Shown here: piece by piece, positions 49,341 to 61,540 of the stretch | Layout: every line of letters begins with the position of its first letter | Numbering within the stretch: position 1 is the first letter of the stretch | From: Dichomitus squalens LYAD-421 SS1 | Taxonomy: Eukaryota > Basidiomycota > Agaricomycetes > Polyporales > Polyporaceae | DNA: 64,000 nt | NCBI RefSeq assembly: GCF_000275845.1 | Contig: NW_006766883.1 | Coordinates: 138,182-202,181 of the forward strand | Direction of reading: 5' to 3' | Made by a program: the position numbers and the translations under genes | The notes under the pieces: model-generated | Databases searched by the model: none | What the model was told of the DNA's origin: nothing | What the model saw: only the letters and a program-made list of their open reading frames with translations

Positions 49341-49766
49341 TTGGAGTTGAACGGAAATATCAGGTCCGAGCCGATTAGCGTATCACGTGCTAGATGTTCT
49401 GAACCTTATTTTCCTTCAGCTGGCACAAACGCAGGATGCAAATCAGCGTTGACGATACTGTGAACAAATTCTGAACATTTCTAGTATCTCCCGCCTTGCC
49501 TATGGTGAAGTCATAGAATTCCATTTTGATAGGATTGTCTCCTGGCACAATCCGGCTTACAGTGATGCTGCCGGGGGTATCCGGACTTATTCTTGTGTAA
49601 TTGTGTTTCCTACGTTATTAGTTTACTTAACGCTGATTTGCACCCTGTGTTTACTGGTACGAGCCGCTGCCGAGAGTTGAATGAAAATAAGGTTCAGAAC
49701 ATCCAGCACGTGATACGCTAATCGGCTCGGACTTGCGACCGCTCTCCCTTTTCGTTCAACTCCAAG
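49341..49766. mobile_element. foldback / MITE-like element next to tRNA-Lys
   Basis: The arm at 49341-49450 is the inverted copy of 49628-49766. The best block (49365-49412 against 49684-49731) differs at one or two positions and contains CCGATTAGCGTATCACGTGC. A second matched block holds GCAGGRTGCAAATCAGCGTT. The right arm has an extra 20-25 bp, and the central 180 bp carry no coding frame. It ends 52 bp from the tRNA gene. No target duplication is evident, and it has no sequence in common with the element at 81-452. Confidence 0.75.
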
Positions 49767-49818
49767 CAACGTCGGCTCAGAGCAGCGGGTAGGACGGAGC
49801 CTGAGGAAAATGTATGTA

Positions 49819-49913
49819 GCCCACCGCGAGGGTCGAACTCGCAGCCTTCAGATCACGTGCCAGGTCACCCGCTAGTAAGAGTCTGACGCTCTATCCGATT
49901 GAGCTAGGCGGGC
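49819..49913 (-). tRNA. tRNA-Lys(CUU) with a 22-nt intron
   Basis: Read on the minus strand, the 95 nt fold as a full cloverleaf. The acceptor stem is GCCCGCC/GGTGGGC with one G-U pair, the D-loop segment is AGCTCAATCGG, the anticodon loop is CTCTTAA (anticodon CUU), and the T arm is GCGAGTTCGACCCTCGC. The intron 49854-49875 starts after the base 3' of the anticodon, the canonical place. The mature length is 73 nt without CCA. The base after the acceptor stem is U. The B box matches GGTTCGANNCC loosely. Confidence 0.93.
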
Positions 49914-50177
49914 GATGAAAGTCAAACAACTCTACACAATATCATCCCATTTCGTGTGTCCCTCGGGCTCTGTTCACCGTCGGCGCCTGAGTGCTCTTGG
50001 CATGCACCGGTTCCCGAGGGCGAGGCTGGCGGCATCCTCGACCTCGTTCCTATTCTATAAACCCCCACGCTCCCTGAGGCCGGTCCCCTCCACATCCCTC
50101 TTCATTCTATTCCTCCGTTCCCCCCGGCTTGTCAGCTCCAAAGTCTCCTACGATCTTTACGCCTCTCCTGAAGTCTA

Positions 50178-52191
50178 ATGTATACCAAGCACTTCTCAAG
50201 AGCCGTCGCGCTCACCGGTGGCGTGCTAGCTCTCGTCGCCGGTGCACACGCGCTCCAAAAGGTCTCCCGGGTCGGACGATACCTGTATACGGACGACGGC
50301 AATCGCTTCTTCATCAAGGGTATCGCATACCAGGAGCAAGGTCTGTGATCATTCGATTCTGGTCGCAGTAGTTGTCCTGAGTGCTCACCGCGGATTGGAA
50401 TTGATAGGTGCTGCTTCAACCGACCCTAACAACCCTTTTTCTGAGCCTTCAACGTTCATCGACCCGCTCCAGGATGGCACCGCTTGCAAGCGTGATATTC
50501 CCTTCCTCCAGCAGCTCGGCGTGAACACCATTCGTGTCTACAGCGTGAACTCGTCCCTCAACCACGACGACTGCATGAGTGCTTTCAGTGCAGCTAACAT
50601 CTATACCATGTATGCACCCTCTCTCGTACCCTTCTTTTCTTGCACCGACCCCGCTTCAGCGTCGACCTTGCCCTTCCCGGGAATGGTTCCATTGACCGTC
50701 TCAACCCCACATGGACCACGAACCTCCAGGACCAGTACATCAACACCATCAATGTCTTCAACAAGTACGACAACGTGCTTGCCTACAACGTTGGAAACGA
50801 GATTATCGTCGACCCTTCGGGTACTGGCGCGGCTCCTTTCATCAAGGCTGCCGCTCGGGATATTAGGTCATACCTGTAAGTCGTCGCTCTGCGCTTACTC
50901 GTTCTGCTGACAGACTATTTGATGGCCCTTCAAACGCTCGTACTGGTCTGCAGCAACTCAGTCGGTTCCTCTGCTCTTGTGGGCTACGCCGCCATCGACG
51001 GTGACGACAACTGGGTTCTCCCCCTCGCGGAATACCTCTCTTGCGATCCCACGTCTGCTAATAATGGCTCGTCCGCCATTGACCTCTTCGGCCTGAACAA
51101 CTAGTAAGTTAGCTGCGCAGCACTTCCTGTGAGAGTGCTCTACAACTCATGGCCCACGCGCGATCTGCTCCACAGCGAGTGGTGCGGCAACGACTCTCCG
51201 TCCGCTTACTCCGGCACGAACGGTAACTTCGCGGGCTACAACGTTCCCGCGTACTTCTCCGAGTTTGGATGCGTAAAGAACCCGCCGCGTCTCTGGACGG
51301 AAGTCGGCACGATCTTTAGCCAGCCTATGTCCGACATCTGGTCTGGCGGTGTCGCGTTCAGCTACTTCCCCGCCGAGTCCAACGACGGAGAGTTCGGCAT
51401 TGTCACTATCAATGGTAACACCGTCACGACCAACGACGACTTTGGTCGCCTTCAAGCTCAGTACGGCAACGTGACGTTCCCCACCGTCCCCTCCAAGAGT
51501 TCCGCGGGCACAACACAGTTCCCGAGCTGCCCGCCCAACAACTCAAGCTGGCTCGCGTCGAACACGCTCCCGCCCACACCTAATGACAACGAGTGTCAGT
51601 GTCTGGCCAGCACGTTGAGCTGTCAGTTCACGCCCAAGACCGACAACACGAGCGTCATCATCGGGTCCCTTATCGACTTCACGTGCTCGACCCTCCCCAG
51701 TGTCAACGCTAACTGCGACGACATCTCGGGCAACGGCACCACCGGAAGTTATGGCCGCGTCGCCTTCTGCGATCCCGGTACGCCTTGCATTCACGATTCA
51801 CCGCGCGTTCACTGACACATAAACACTCTTCTCCTAAACAGCGACCAAGCTCTCTTTCGTGATGTCGGAGTTCTACGAAGCCACAAATCGCGCCGCGACA
51901 TCGTGCGACTTCTCCGGCAACGCGACCGTCAACCCGAATGCGCCCACGTCCGCCTCGGCGGAGAACGCCGCCGCGTCCTCCTGTCTCTCCAACCCCAATG
52001 CCGTCTTCACGCCTTCCTCGCCCGCAAGCGCCTCAGGGTCTAGCTCGACTGGCGGCTCGACTGGCTCCGGCCAGAGCGGCTCGAGCGGCAACAAGAACGC
52101 CGCTGAGTCGCTCTTCGAGAGCAAGGCGTTGTTCGGCGTCGGGATCGCAGCGCTGTTGAGCGTCCTCGGGTCTGCGCTGACGCTCGCATGA
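50178..52191 (+). CDS. GAS1: GPI-anchored beta-1,3-glucanosyltransferase, GH72 with X8/CBM43 (Gas1/Gel)
   Basis: Exons: 50178-50340, 50408-50609, 50660-50875, 50954-51103, 51176-51777 and 51842-52191 (560 aa). A signal peptide (VALTGGVLALVAGAHA) leads into the GH72 domain with YTDDGNRFFIKGIAYQ. The two catalytic Glu are in YNVGNEI (near residue 168) and YFSEFGC (near 270). A Cys-rich X8 module lies at about 385-480 (ECQCLASTLSCQF). A Ser/Gly linker and hydrophobic end (LFGVGIAALLSVLGSALTLA) form a GPI-attachment signal. It elongates and branches wall beta-1,3-glucan at the outer plasma membrane. Confidence 0.96.
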
Positions 52192-53542
52192 GCGACGGCA
52201 TTTCAAATGCTTGGAGGGTTCACGAGGTAAAACCTATAATGCGGAAAACAGACGGACTGAATCGGTGTATTGTTCTCTGCAGTGCTTCGGCATCGGATGT
52301 GTATGACTGGACCCTTTGCTCGCAACGGACCGTACGGCGTTGTTCCCCTTGACCATACCCTAGCCTACCTTCTTATGACAACCTAGCTAGTACTACTTAG
52401 TGGCCTCGCCCGCTTTGCTCCTCTTTCCGGAGACGTCGGCCCCGCTATGGGACCGCAATGGACTGATCTTTCAACGTAATCGCAGCTCTGGAACCAGCTT
52501 TGTTCCAACCGTCTGCAGATGCCTTGTTACCTGCCCGAGCCAGGCAGGTCCTTGTTCAGCGAGCCGCCTTGCCATGACTCGATGCGTCGAATTCGCCGAC
52601 GGCCTCGGAGCCGTTGCGACAGCTCTGCCCAGTAGTCCACCTTCGAAGGTCATTTCGAGCGACAAGGGGGCACCGGCGGCCATCGAACGAAGCCTGCCGC
52701 TCTGGCCTCATCAGCGACAGGACATACATAGGAACGCGCGCCGAACCTTGGAAGTGCTTCGGCAGAAGACGCGCACACCGCGACGAAGTGCCGCTCCTGT
52801 CAAATAACGTTGGCCAGGGACAGCCGATGGGAGAGTATTAGAGGTTTGGCAGGGCGGGAAAGGGTTGGGACAGCGGCCGCCCGCGGGACTTATTCGGTCA
52901 GGCCAAGCGAGTCAATTGCGGGCACACGCGGGTGGAAACAACCTGAGACGGCCTGGTGATTGCGCGGTTAATATCATGTGGGCTGACGACGGGGGCCCCC
53001 ACGATGAGGTCGGATACTGCGTCGTGCGCGTCTGGTTGAGTGCGACGAAGGTGAGAACACTGAACAGCCATAAACTCAGATGCGGCAGTACAGCATGTGG
53101 GGTTGCGCTCGATGTTGGTTGAGAGGGACAAAAGTGAATAACAGAATCGTGGGTAGTTCGTGACAGTGTCAAGATGCGCGAAGCTGAACGTAGAACGGTA
53201 ATGTATGGTAGTTTTGAAGGGTCCATGAACGCACACGGCAGGTGCGATGGCAACTATTTCATGAGAAGGAGAAATGACAGATTGATAAGCAATGCGGTGG
53301 CGACATTCTCAACAAGATGAGTGGTATGTACTGTAATATGTTATGCGGAGTCCAGAAAGTCTGAGAGATCACATTGTACGGCCAGGACAATGCGAGGGTG
53401 AGTGGCGACGCCAATCTAGGCATCGTCCATTTGAGGAGAATGACGCTCGTTAACGACGCCCATTAGGCCGGATTCCAGTTAGCTTTAACGACTTCCCGTT
53501 CAACGACCAACAAAGCGAGCCATACAAGATCGTGTCGACGCT
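52192..53542. other. convergent intergenic region
   Basis: About 1.35 kb between the ends of the GAS1-like gene (+) and the chitin deacetylase gene (-), more than two 3' UTRs need. Open frames of up to 135 codons exist but lack motifs, and I cannot support a gene. No repeat is seen. Confidence 0.4.
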
Positions 53543-55197
53543 CTACAAGAGGAGTGCTCCTGCGCCCGAGACGAGCGCGAAGGCCATCGCACCAAGAGAG
53601 CCGGGAGCGGAGAATGCGCTCATCGCGCCGTTCTTGCCAGCACTGGCAGCGGAACCCGAATTTCCACCAGAGGCACTCGCCGAGGCAGCGCTGCCGCTGC
53701 CGCTTGCTAGAAGTGATGAAAAGGGTCATTTAACAACCTGTCGATTTGGTATATGCAGTCTATCAAACGTACCGATCGGGTTAGACGTGTTGTCGTTCGT
53801 CTCAATGTACGCGTCCTGCATGGGCTTGCCGAGGCAGGAGATGATGGGCTCGATCTTGAAGGGCGGCTGGTGCGCAAGAGCATCGGGCAGGATGTAACCA
53901 GTGGCGATGTCAACGGTCTGCTGGAACAGGTCGTGCTCGAGGACAATGAAACCGTGGTCAATCGTCGTCGCGTTGCCGATGATGTTTTCCCAGTTGTTGA
54001 GCACCTGGGCCGACGTGATGAGGCCGCCAGCGATGTCAAAGTCTGGTAAAAGAACCGAATATTAGCGGCGTCCGAAGATTTCTTGGCGTGAGTAACGCAA
54101 GAAAAAGGAACGCACCTCCGGTGTCGAACGTGGCAGTGGGGCTAATGCGGGTCCAGATAGAGGTCTGGAGACCCATGGCCTTCGCAATGGCGCGGACACG
54201 GTTATCGACATCACCGTAAGGGGGGCGCCAAAAGGTGGGAGTGACACCGAGCACGTCCTTGATAATCTTCTTGCTCCATCCCAGCTCAGCAATGATCTCC
54301 TCGTTGGTGAGAGTAGTCATCTGCGGGTGGCTCCAGGTGTGAACGGCAATTTGGTGCTGAGCCATGTACTCCTGCTGGAGGAGAGCAGGGTAGGAGATCG
54401 CACGCGAACCGACGACAAAGAACGTCGCCTTGAGGTCGGCGCTGTCGAGATAGGCAAGGAGATCACCGGTGTAGAGGGCAGGACCGTCATCATAAGTGAG
54501 ACCCCAAGTCATCTTGTCCGGGCACTGGACGACATCGTCGTCGTCCGTGCACCCACCGCACGTCCACCAGCAGCGGCTAGAGTCCGCGGCCGCCTGGGGG
54601 TTGGCAGGGCATCCACCAGCAACAGTAGGGCTGATATCAGGGATGGTGATGCCGGACGCATTGACCGCCTTGATCCATTCCTGAACCTGGGGGGAGCTGA
54701 CGTCGGGCGTCTTGTCCAAAGTAGGGTAGTTCGCCGGGTTGAGGCTGAGCGCTTCATTGATGAACGAACAATGTCAGTAAATCGAAAGAAGATGACCACG
54801 GATATTTGATTGACTCACCGTTAGGTAGCGCAGGCGCGTTGGGAATGTAGGTCGGGGTGGTGCCGGATGCAAAGGTCGTGGTAGCAGCAACGGTGGGCTG
54901 AGAAGACGCCCCAGAAACGATCTGAGAAAGAGGAATCGCCGAAGGGTTCGTGGACTGCAGGGTAAAGGTCAGGGACACAGCTCCGCTTGGACCAGGGGCA
55001 GTAGTGGCGGCTGCGGCGGAGCCGGCACCCGCGACTGAGCTAGCACCTGCAACGGAGGTGGCTGGAGCGGCAGAGCTCGAGGCAGCAGCGGGGGACGAGG
55101 CAGCAGCGGCCTGCTGGCGTGCGTGGTGCAGGTCACGGACACCGTGTGCAGAGACCAGGGCGGGCAGCGCGACGGCGGAGACAAGGGCGAGCTTCAT
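53543..55197 (-). CDS. GPI-anchored chitin deacetylase (CE4, NodB homology)
   Basis: Exons: complement(54819-55197), (54116-54751), (53773-54042) and (53543-53706), giving 482 aa. A signal peptide (MKLALVSAVALPALVSAHG) and an Ala/Ser-rich stem precede the CE4 domain. The motifs are TYDDGP (near residue 210), HTWSHP (near 263) and RPPYGD (near 301), containing the catalytic Asp and the metal-binding Asp-His-His set. A Ser/Gly linker and a hydrophobic end (MAFALVSGAGALLL) form a GPI signal. It converts wall chitin to chitosan outside the membrane, which affects wall strength and recognition. It is a close neighbour of the GAS1-like gene, facing it tail to tail. Confidence 0.95.
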
Positions 55198-55629
55198 GTC
55201 GAACGAGTAAAGAGCGTAAGGTTATGCCTATGGAGAGGTGGAAATCGTCGTGGTCGGGTCGCCGTCGAGGGCGGACAGGGTGGGAGCGTGGACGGAGAAG
55301 ATGGACAGGAGGAGAGAAGCGTGCGACAGGTGCGGGAAGCTTTGAGTGGATTTTACAGAGAGCAGGGTGCTCGGAGGACAACAGGCCCAAACAGAGGAGC
55401 CACTCTCGGCCGTGCGCGTTGCGGTGACAGAGGAAGATGTCTCATGCCCTCTGCCAAATATAGCATCCAATACAGCATCGCTTATATTTAGGTGACATCA
55501 TCGCCGACACACCAGACCCTTTTCGCGAGCGCACCCGGACATGGCCGCGGCTCTCCTCCGGCACGCTCGGTCGCATGAATTACCCACTGCCAGGGCAGCG
55601 CGCTCGGCACATGCAACGCACAACGCCCT
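55198..55629. promoter_or_regulatory. promoter region of the chitin deacetylase gene
   Basis: About 430 bp upstream of the chitin deacetylase start. On the minus strand, AT-rich TATA-like stretches occur at about 55455-55495. It also contains the 3' UTR of the NAP gene. Confidence 0.35.
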
Positions 55630-56957
55630 CTACGCCTTCTTCTGCTTTTTCAGACGCGGCTTTTCCAAATCAATCTCCTCCTCGTCTTCCTCATCATCGT
55701 CCTCGTCGTCCTCGCTGTCCACGTCCTCGCCACCCGCGTGCCCGAGGAAGTATTCAATCGCCTCCGGGAAGACGTCGTTGGCAATCGTCACCCCAAGCTG
55801 CACAACCGCTCGCTTATCAGCCGCCGCACAGCATGCTCGCGAGCAGTAATTATAACTCACGTCGAACGGGTCGTCCGCGACTTCAAACAAGTTGAAGAAG
55901 CTCCCGCCCTCCGACGGCAGGTCGTCGTCCACATCATCCTTCACCCGCGGGTGCAGCTTCGTCAGGTTCTTCGAGTCGTCCTTCCAGTCGATCTTTGTCG
56001 CCTGCATGTTCCAGCCGAGCAATATTAAGCCACAATTACGACAACAAACACGCCCTGTGCGCGCCGAAGCGAATTGCAACGCGCTCAAGCGATTAACATT
56101 TAAAACTTCTAAACTTACCTGAGGTTGCACGTCGCGCTCCCAAGAGAACTCGAGCATCGTCTCCGTGATGCCGTCAGCGTCCGGCTTGTCTTCCGACGCG
56201 ACCGGCGGTGGCACGTATTTGTATTCCTTCTTCAGGACCGTGTTCGAGAAGAACGGGTTCTCCTTGAAGTGCTGTCGCCACCAACACCGCGTAAGCCCCT
56301 CTCCACTGCATGATTCACAACCGGACAGGAAGGAGAGACACGGCACCCTCGGGCTGCGAACCCAAACCACCGTCAAGCCCGAGGCCGGGGAGCACACAGA
56401 GTCCAGGGGAGCCCGAGGTGCGCGTCCGATCCAACCTGACAAAGACAGCAACACTCACGAATTCGAGCGTGAAGCAGCGCGACTCGACCGGGTCGCGGAT
56501 GAGCCACAGGTCCTCGAGGTAGCTCAGCGCGGCCTGGTCCGCGTTGTGCTGCGCGTGCACCGCGAGCAGATCGTGGTTCATGAGCGCGACGGGCCAGAAC
56601 TTGTTGATCGCCTTCACCACCGCGCGCCGCTTCTCGTACACGGGCACCATCTTCTCCTGCGCGCGGCGCTCTGCAACGCCACGCGTAATTCGTCAGTACG
56701 TCCATCCTTACGCGCCAAACTGGAGACAGCGCAGCCACGATTACGGAGTAGAGGGAAAAGAGGGGGCCGGGGGTGGCAATGGTTGGGAGAGGGAGAAAGC
56801 ACAAGTTCAACGTACCAAGCACGAGCTCGATGCGGGCGATGTCCTTCTGGATGCCCTGGAGCTTGACGGCATCCTCGTCGGAGAGCTCGACGTCGCCCAA
56901 GGGGTTCTTCTCGACTTCTGCGCCGGGGGACGCGCGTTTTACGCCCTTGTTGCTCAT
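55630..56957 (-). CDS. nucleosome assembly protein family (SET/NAP1-like) histone chaperone
   Basis: Exons: complement(56816-56957), (56459-56670), (56119-56271), (55861-56001) and (55630-55797), giving 271 aa. The start MSNKGVKRASPGAEVEKN is followed by a dimerisation helix (VKLQGIQKDIARIELVLERR). The NAP fold has KFWPVALMNHDLLAVH, HFKENPFFSNTVLKKEY, TKIDWKDDSKNLT and FFNLFEV. A strongly acidic tail (DVDSEDDEDDDEEDEEEID) and a short basic end (LKKQKKA, possible nuclear signal) complete it. The length and single short tail fit the SET/TAF-I/Vps75 branch better than Nap1. It binds and deposits histones. Confidence 0.92.
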
Positions 56958-57345
56958 GGCTGGTCGTCGTAGGGAATGTGATGGGTAAATTTCTGAGCTT
57001 CGCGCGCGCGTCCTAGGCTCCCCGCACGGGACCTGTCGTCGGAGTTGTCACGCTCGTCTTCCGGACTCCGCTGTGGCGTGGGTACGCTTTTGGCGTCTCC
57101 TGGCCGGCCGGAGCCGCATCTTCGCCGACGACGAGTGCCAATGCCGGTGGCCGCCTCCGCGCTGGTCGCCTTGTGTTGTCACGCTCGGTCGGGCAATGCT
57201 AGGTTGAAGGTCCCATGAACATGTCGTGAGGCATTAACATAGATACATAGGATACGGGGCTCGTGCATAGCGGAGTCCCAAGGTCCCAGTCGAAACACAG
57301 CCCGACGCGCCACCAGCATACGAAAGCAATACCTCAGGATCAGGA
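56958..57345. other. intergenic region
   Basis: About 390 bp between SAC1 and the NAP gene, both on the minus strand. Only presumed promoter and 3' UTR. Confidence 0.4.
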
Positions 57346-60221
57346 TCAGTCGAAGTGCTCCTTGGACGTAACAGATCCCATCTCAATCTCGTCAAGCTTC
57401 TTGCTTTTCGCGCGGCGGTGCTCCTTGTCACCCGCCTTGAACCTCTCAAGCGCGGGCAGGCCAAGACCCTTGCCGTGGTGCGCAGCGCGGAATCCGGGGC
57501 CGTCGTAATAGATGATGTCAGTGAGCGGCTGCAGGCGCGGCCAGTTGACGTAGTCGATGCCGTGCACGAAGATGAACGCGAGCGAGACGAAGACAAGGGT
57601 AAACCAGAGGAGGAAGTAGTAGAAGAGCGAGTAGTCTGGGTGTGGATGGATGGACCGGGCCATCGAAGATGCAGTCAGCGGCTGCCATGTGCGGAGATGA
57701 GGAGCGGGCCACAAACGTACCGGACGTGCGAGGGAGCGTGAGACCGGCACAGATCATGAACAAGGAGAAGAGCAGGATGTATGGAGGCTGGAAGCGATTG
57801 TGAAGGAGTCGTGAGCGCGCAGCCAGTGTCAATTGCAGACCAGAAGACTTACCGCACGGATGATGAGCGGCCTGCGATCGACCACTAGCGTTGCTGGGTT
57901 CCACCCACGGCGAGGCCACCACGCACCGGTCATCAAGTCAAACGCATCCTATAGAAGCATGCCATGTTCAGCATGCCGGCATTCCAAGCGACCTCGGTTC
58001 ATGGAGATGAAACACTCACCTGTCGTGCGCCGTCGAAGAAGTTGTTTTTGAGGTATCGCATTACAGAGTTCCAGCCATCCTCGAACAGGCCTTGTCGGGT
58101 CCTCTTCCCCGTGCGTGTGAAGTCGGTCTTGAGCGCCCCTGTTCCGGAGTACGCAATGGAGATGAAGTTGGCGTGATCGGTCCACACTGTCATGCAGAAG
58201 AAGGATGCATGGAGCCGAGATGTCAGGTACGTAAAAGACCATAACAGGATGACAAGATGGTATCGTTAGGCTTCTTGTCAAAAACTGAGAAGCAAAAGAC
58301 GCACTTTCACGGAAGTCGCGCGTGAGCTCCTCATAGTTATCCACGGAGTCATTCTCCTGGATCACCCGCAGGTCCTTTAGCTGACGCTCAAGCATCCACT
58401 TCGCAATGGCCGACTGTGCGACGTTGGTGCGATCAAGGTTGTCCATGCAGTTCGTGCGGACAACACCGGTCTGCAGCTTGACTGGCTCCGGCTTGTTGGA
58501 ATCAAGATGGAAATATCTGCCAACATCATTTCATCTCCTGTCCGCTGCACTGGTGACAAGATGGCTTATTACCCGTTTTGAAGCAGCTCTTCTTCCAACT
58601 TATCGATGAGAACGCTGATTCTGTGCCAGCGCATCTTGCTGCACTCGCTGTGGAAGTCGAAGTACTCGTATCTGGTCTTCGGTAAATTGGCCTGTCGGAG
58701 GCGATTAGTTGACCCGTCAACTGTCGGTCGTACCATCACACATACCTGGGCGATGTACTTCTCGAACGCCTCCTTGACAGGCTTCTCATGACCCTTGTGG
58801 TTGACTAAGTTGACTAAGGTCTGCCCGCCATACAGTTTGAGGTTCTCCTGTAGATGTGCACGCATCGCGTCGACCTATGGCCGCACCATCAGTAACACTG
58901 TGCAGAGCCACAGACTATCAGTGGCACTGACCGTATCCTGCAGTTCCATGATCTGCACGTCGGGTTTGTACCTTAGGGTGTTCACTTCTGCCCAGTACAC
59001 AGGGATGCTGCCACGGATCTGCACAAAGCTGAGCTGGGTACCCGATTCATCCCCTCCGACGAGCAGGATCTGCTCTGTCTCGTTGAAGTTCGCGACATGT
59101 CCTTCAGGATCAATGCCACGCCTGAAGTACCGTGTGCCGGCGCGATAGCGAGACCGGCGACTGATGAGACCGAGACGGATCTGCCATATGCTGATCTGCA
59201 CAGGGCGGATATCGAAGGCTACAGATGGCAACAGTAATACAACGGCAGTGAGCTCAAATTACCACTGAGCCTCGGAGTCGCTAACAAACGTACTGCCGTA
59301 GATGACCGGAAGGATGTAGGCACTGAGCTGCACGACACCGGGGTCAGTACCGTCTTAACACACACCGATAGTCCACGACACCTACATTCTGATCGGGATT
59401 CGTAGACGTGATATCTATGAACCTGTTGTGGAGGAACCTGGATCACAGTTGGTTAAAGAGAGCACCGAGGTAGGTCTGACTAATGCATACTTGTTCCAGA
59501 AGAACCTATCGTCTGCCTGACACGTAACCGTTGGTTTTTCTACGTTGGAAGCATGAACACACGCGGGACACTCACAATCTCCCAAAGTGCTTTATCTCCT
59601 TCTTCCTTCAAGGATGCCCACTGCGCCTGCAGTCTTCTGGTGACGTCCCAACCATAGCTGAAGAAGAACGTGCCACCCTGAAGATGCGACTGCACAAGTG
59701 CCAGGAGATGCGACTCCACGACGTTGGGAGGATTCTGGATAGATACATCCGGGTTGAGGGGGAGGATGTCATACTCCGTGGCGCGATAGATGTTCTGTCG
59801 CATTATGTGGCCGCGTAGCTCACGGCCAGTGATTACAATGACGTATTCCGCTACCAAACACATTGAACAAGGATTAGTGAATATGGGTGGGAGCAACGTA
59901 CACATTGCCAACGATATCATGCCGTATATGCCGTATATTGTCTTCACGGAGCGTTCGGCATTCGTGGGCAGAGGAGTGTTCGGGGCTGAGGGTAATGGTT
60001 CACAGCGTATCCTGAGTCTGCGGAAGGGCGCACTCACCGTTGAGCACGATGTCCCCGGAGTTGCGGTATATTGTCAACGACCGCGCTCCCACCGGCTCGG
60101 CAGGGACGAATGTGTACGTCTCATTCCCGTCTATGTACCTATGCCATGTACGGTAAGCGCACGCGCAACATGTCGAAGCAATGTTCACGCACAAGTTCAG
60201 CCTCTGGTGTAAGGGCTTCAT
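57346..60221 (-). CDS. SAC1: SAC1 phosphoinositide phosphatase
   Basis: Fifteen exons on the minus strand: 60193-60221, 60038-60138, 59902-59985, 59576-59850, 59491-59516, 59386-59437, 59294-59327, 58932-59218, 58746-58874, 58573-58691, 58305-58516, 58020-58186, 57853-57948, 57721-57787 and 57346-57635 (655 aa). The SAC domain has [34 protein letters not shown] and [17 protein letters not shown]. The catalytic CX5R motif reads CMDNLDRT near residue 404. Two C-terminal TM helices (about 540-557 and 560-586) anchor it in the ER/Golgi, and a KSKK basic tail follows. It dephosphorylates PI4P and so links lipid exchange at ER contact sites to Golgi trafficking. Its start is 194 bp from that of U2A'. 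Confidence 0.95.
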
Positions 60222-60415
60222 GATGGGGGAGGGGGCAGTAGGGAAGCAGGAGGAAAGGGGGAGGATGCAATGGTCAACGAATGCGGACACACTGCGCGGG
60301 GGCGCGTCGTGGGTGTGATTGCGCGCGACACGTGCGCGAGCCGCCAGATCCAGCTTCGCTTCGTCCACAGTCCAACGCCTCGCGAGTCGCGCCCGTCCCT
60401 CCACGCTCGTCTGCC
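60222..60415. promoter_or_regulatory. compact bidirectional promoter, SAC1 / U2A'
   Basis: Only 194 bp lie between the two start codons on opposite strands. The sequence is GC-rich with GCGCGCG-type tracts and no clear TATA box, as expected for a housekeeping pair. Confidence 0.55.
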
Positions 60416-61324
60416 ATGAAGCTCACCCCGGAGCTCATCCAGTCCGTCCCCTCCACGCTCAACCCCGTAAAAGAGCGGCAGCTCGACCTCAGAGGTGCGT
60501 TGCGGGCTCTACGCGCCGAATGGCTCACTAGAAGTTTGGCTCACAGGATACACCATCCCTGCCATTGAAAATCTTGGTATAACCAGGGTACGCGCCCCCA
60601 CCCCTCCGAGTATTGACCTTGGCCGAATGCTCATCCCCACGTGCAGGATCAGCATGACTGTATAGATTTTACAGACAATTCGATCATCGTCTTGGGAAAC
60701 ATACCCCTCCTCCGTCGCTTGCGCACGCTCTTGCTCGCGAACAACCGAATATCGTCCATCTCCCAGTCCCTGCATCTGTCTGTGCCGAACCTCACCACGC
60801 TTGTGCTTACGAACAACAACATCGCCGAGCTGGGCGATCTCGAGCCTTTGAAGGATGTCAAGTCTCTGCAGTATTTGTCCTTGCTGGGAAACCCTGTGCG
60901 GGAAAAGAAGTGGTATCGGGAGTGGCTTGCATGGCGTATTCCCAGTCTGAGAGTTCTTGATTTCCAGAGGATTCGCGACAAGGTGCTGTCTGTCTGCCAT
61001 ACGTCCCCATATATGTTCTCACGCGACACTCAAATACAGGAGAGGCAAGCTGCAAAAGCTTTGTTCTTGACCGCGGACAACCTCCCAACACAGCTCGCGA
61101 CTACGATCTCGCAAACTGTCACAACACACTCGTCAAAACCTCCAATCACGACCGACGAGCCCAAGCCGGCCCTGCAGGGCAAGGCGGGAAGACTGATGTC
61201 CAAGGAGGAGGCGGACAAGGTCCGCGAGGCGATCGCGCGTGCGACGTCGGTGGAGGAGATCAGGAGGCTGGAGCGGATGCTGAAGGAGGGATTCTTGCCT
61301 GGGATGGAGTCAGTTGGTGCATGA
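60416..61324 (+). CDS. LEA1: U2 snRNP A' protein (Lea1)
   Basis: Exons: 60416-60494, 60547-60587, 60647-60982 and 61040-61324 (246 aa). The start MKLTPELIQSVPSTLNPVKE and RQLDLRGYTIPAIENLG are diagnostic of U2A'. Leucine-rich repeats follow (NIPLLRRLRTLLLANNRIS, PNLTTLVLTNNNIAEL, LKDVKSLQYLSLLGNPV), and the cap ends YREWLAWRIPSLRVLDFQRI. The C-terminal third is hydrophilic with a Glu/Arg-rich helix. U2A' binds U2B'' and the U2 snRNA, and is needed for branch-site recognition. Confidence 0.95.
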
Positions 61325-61540
61325 ACGTGTACGAACAATGTATCATTTGTTGTTGTTTTCCTTGTTATCCTTCCATGTCCATGACGGACCGAACTGCATT
61401 TGTGTGACAACATCCGTACTCCACATTTCTTTCCAAAGCAAACAAGAGATGACAACGAGTAGATGCGTAGTTGTGTACATAGGCGAGACAACCGTACGAT
61501 AGAAGGGGATGAGGTGGTGTCGATGCGAGGGGAATCTGGA

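Noticed and set aside
52400..52807. 135-codon frame downstream of the GAS1-like gene
   Set aside because: No domain, low-complexity composition, no promoter or splice support.
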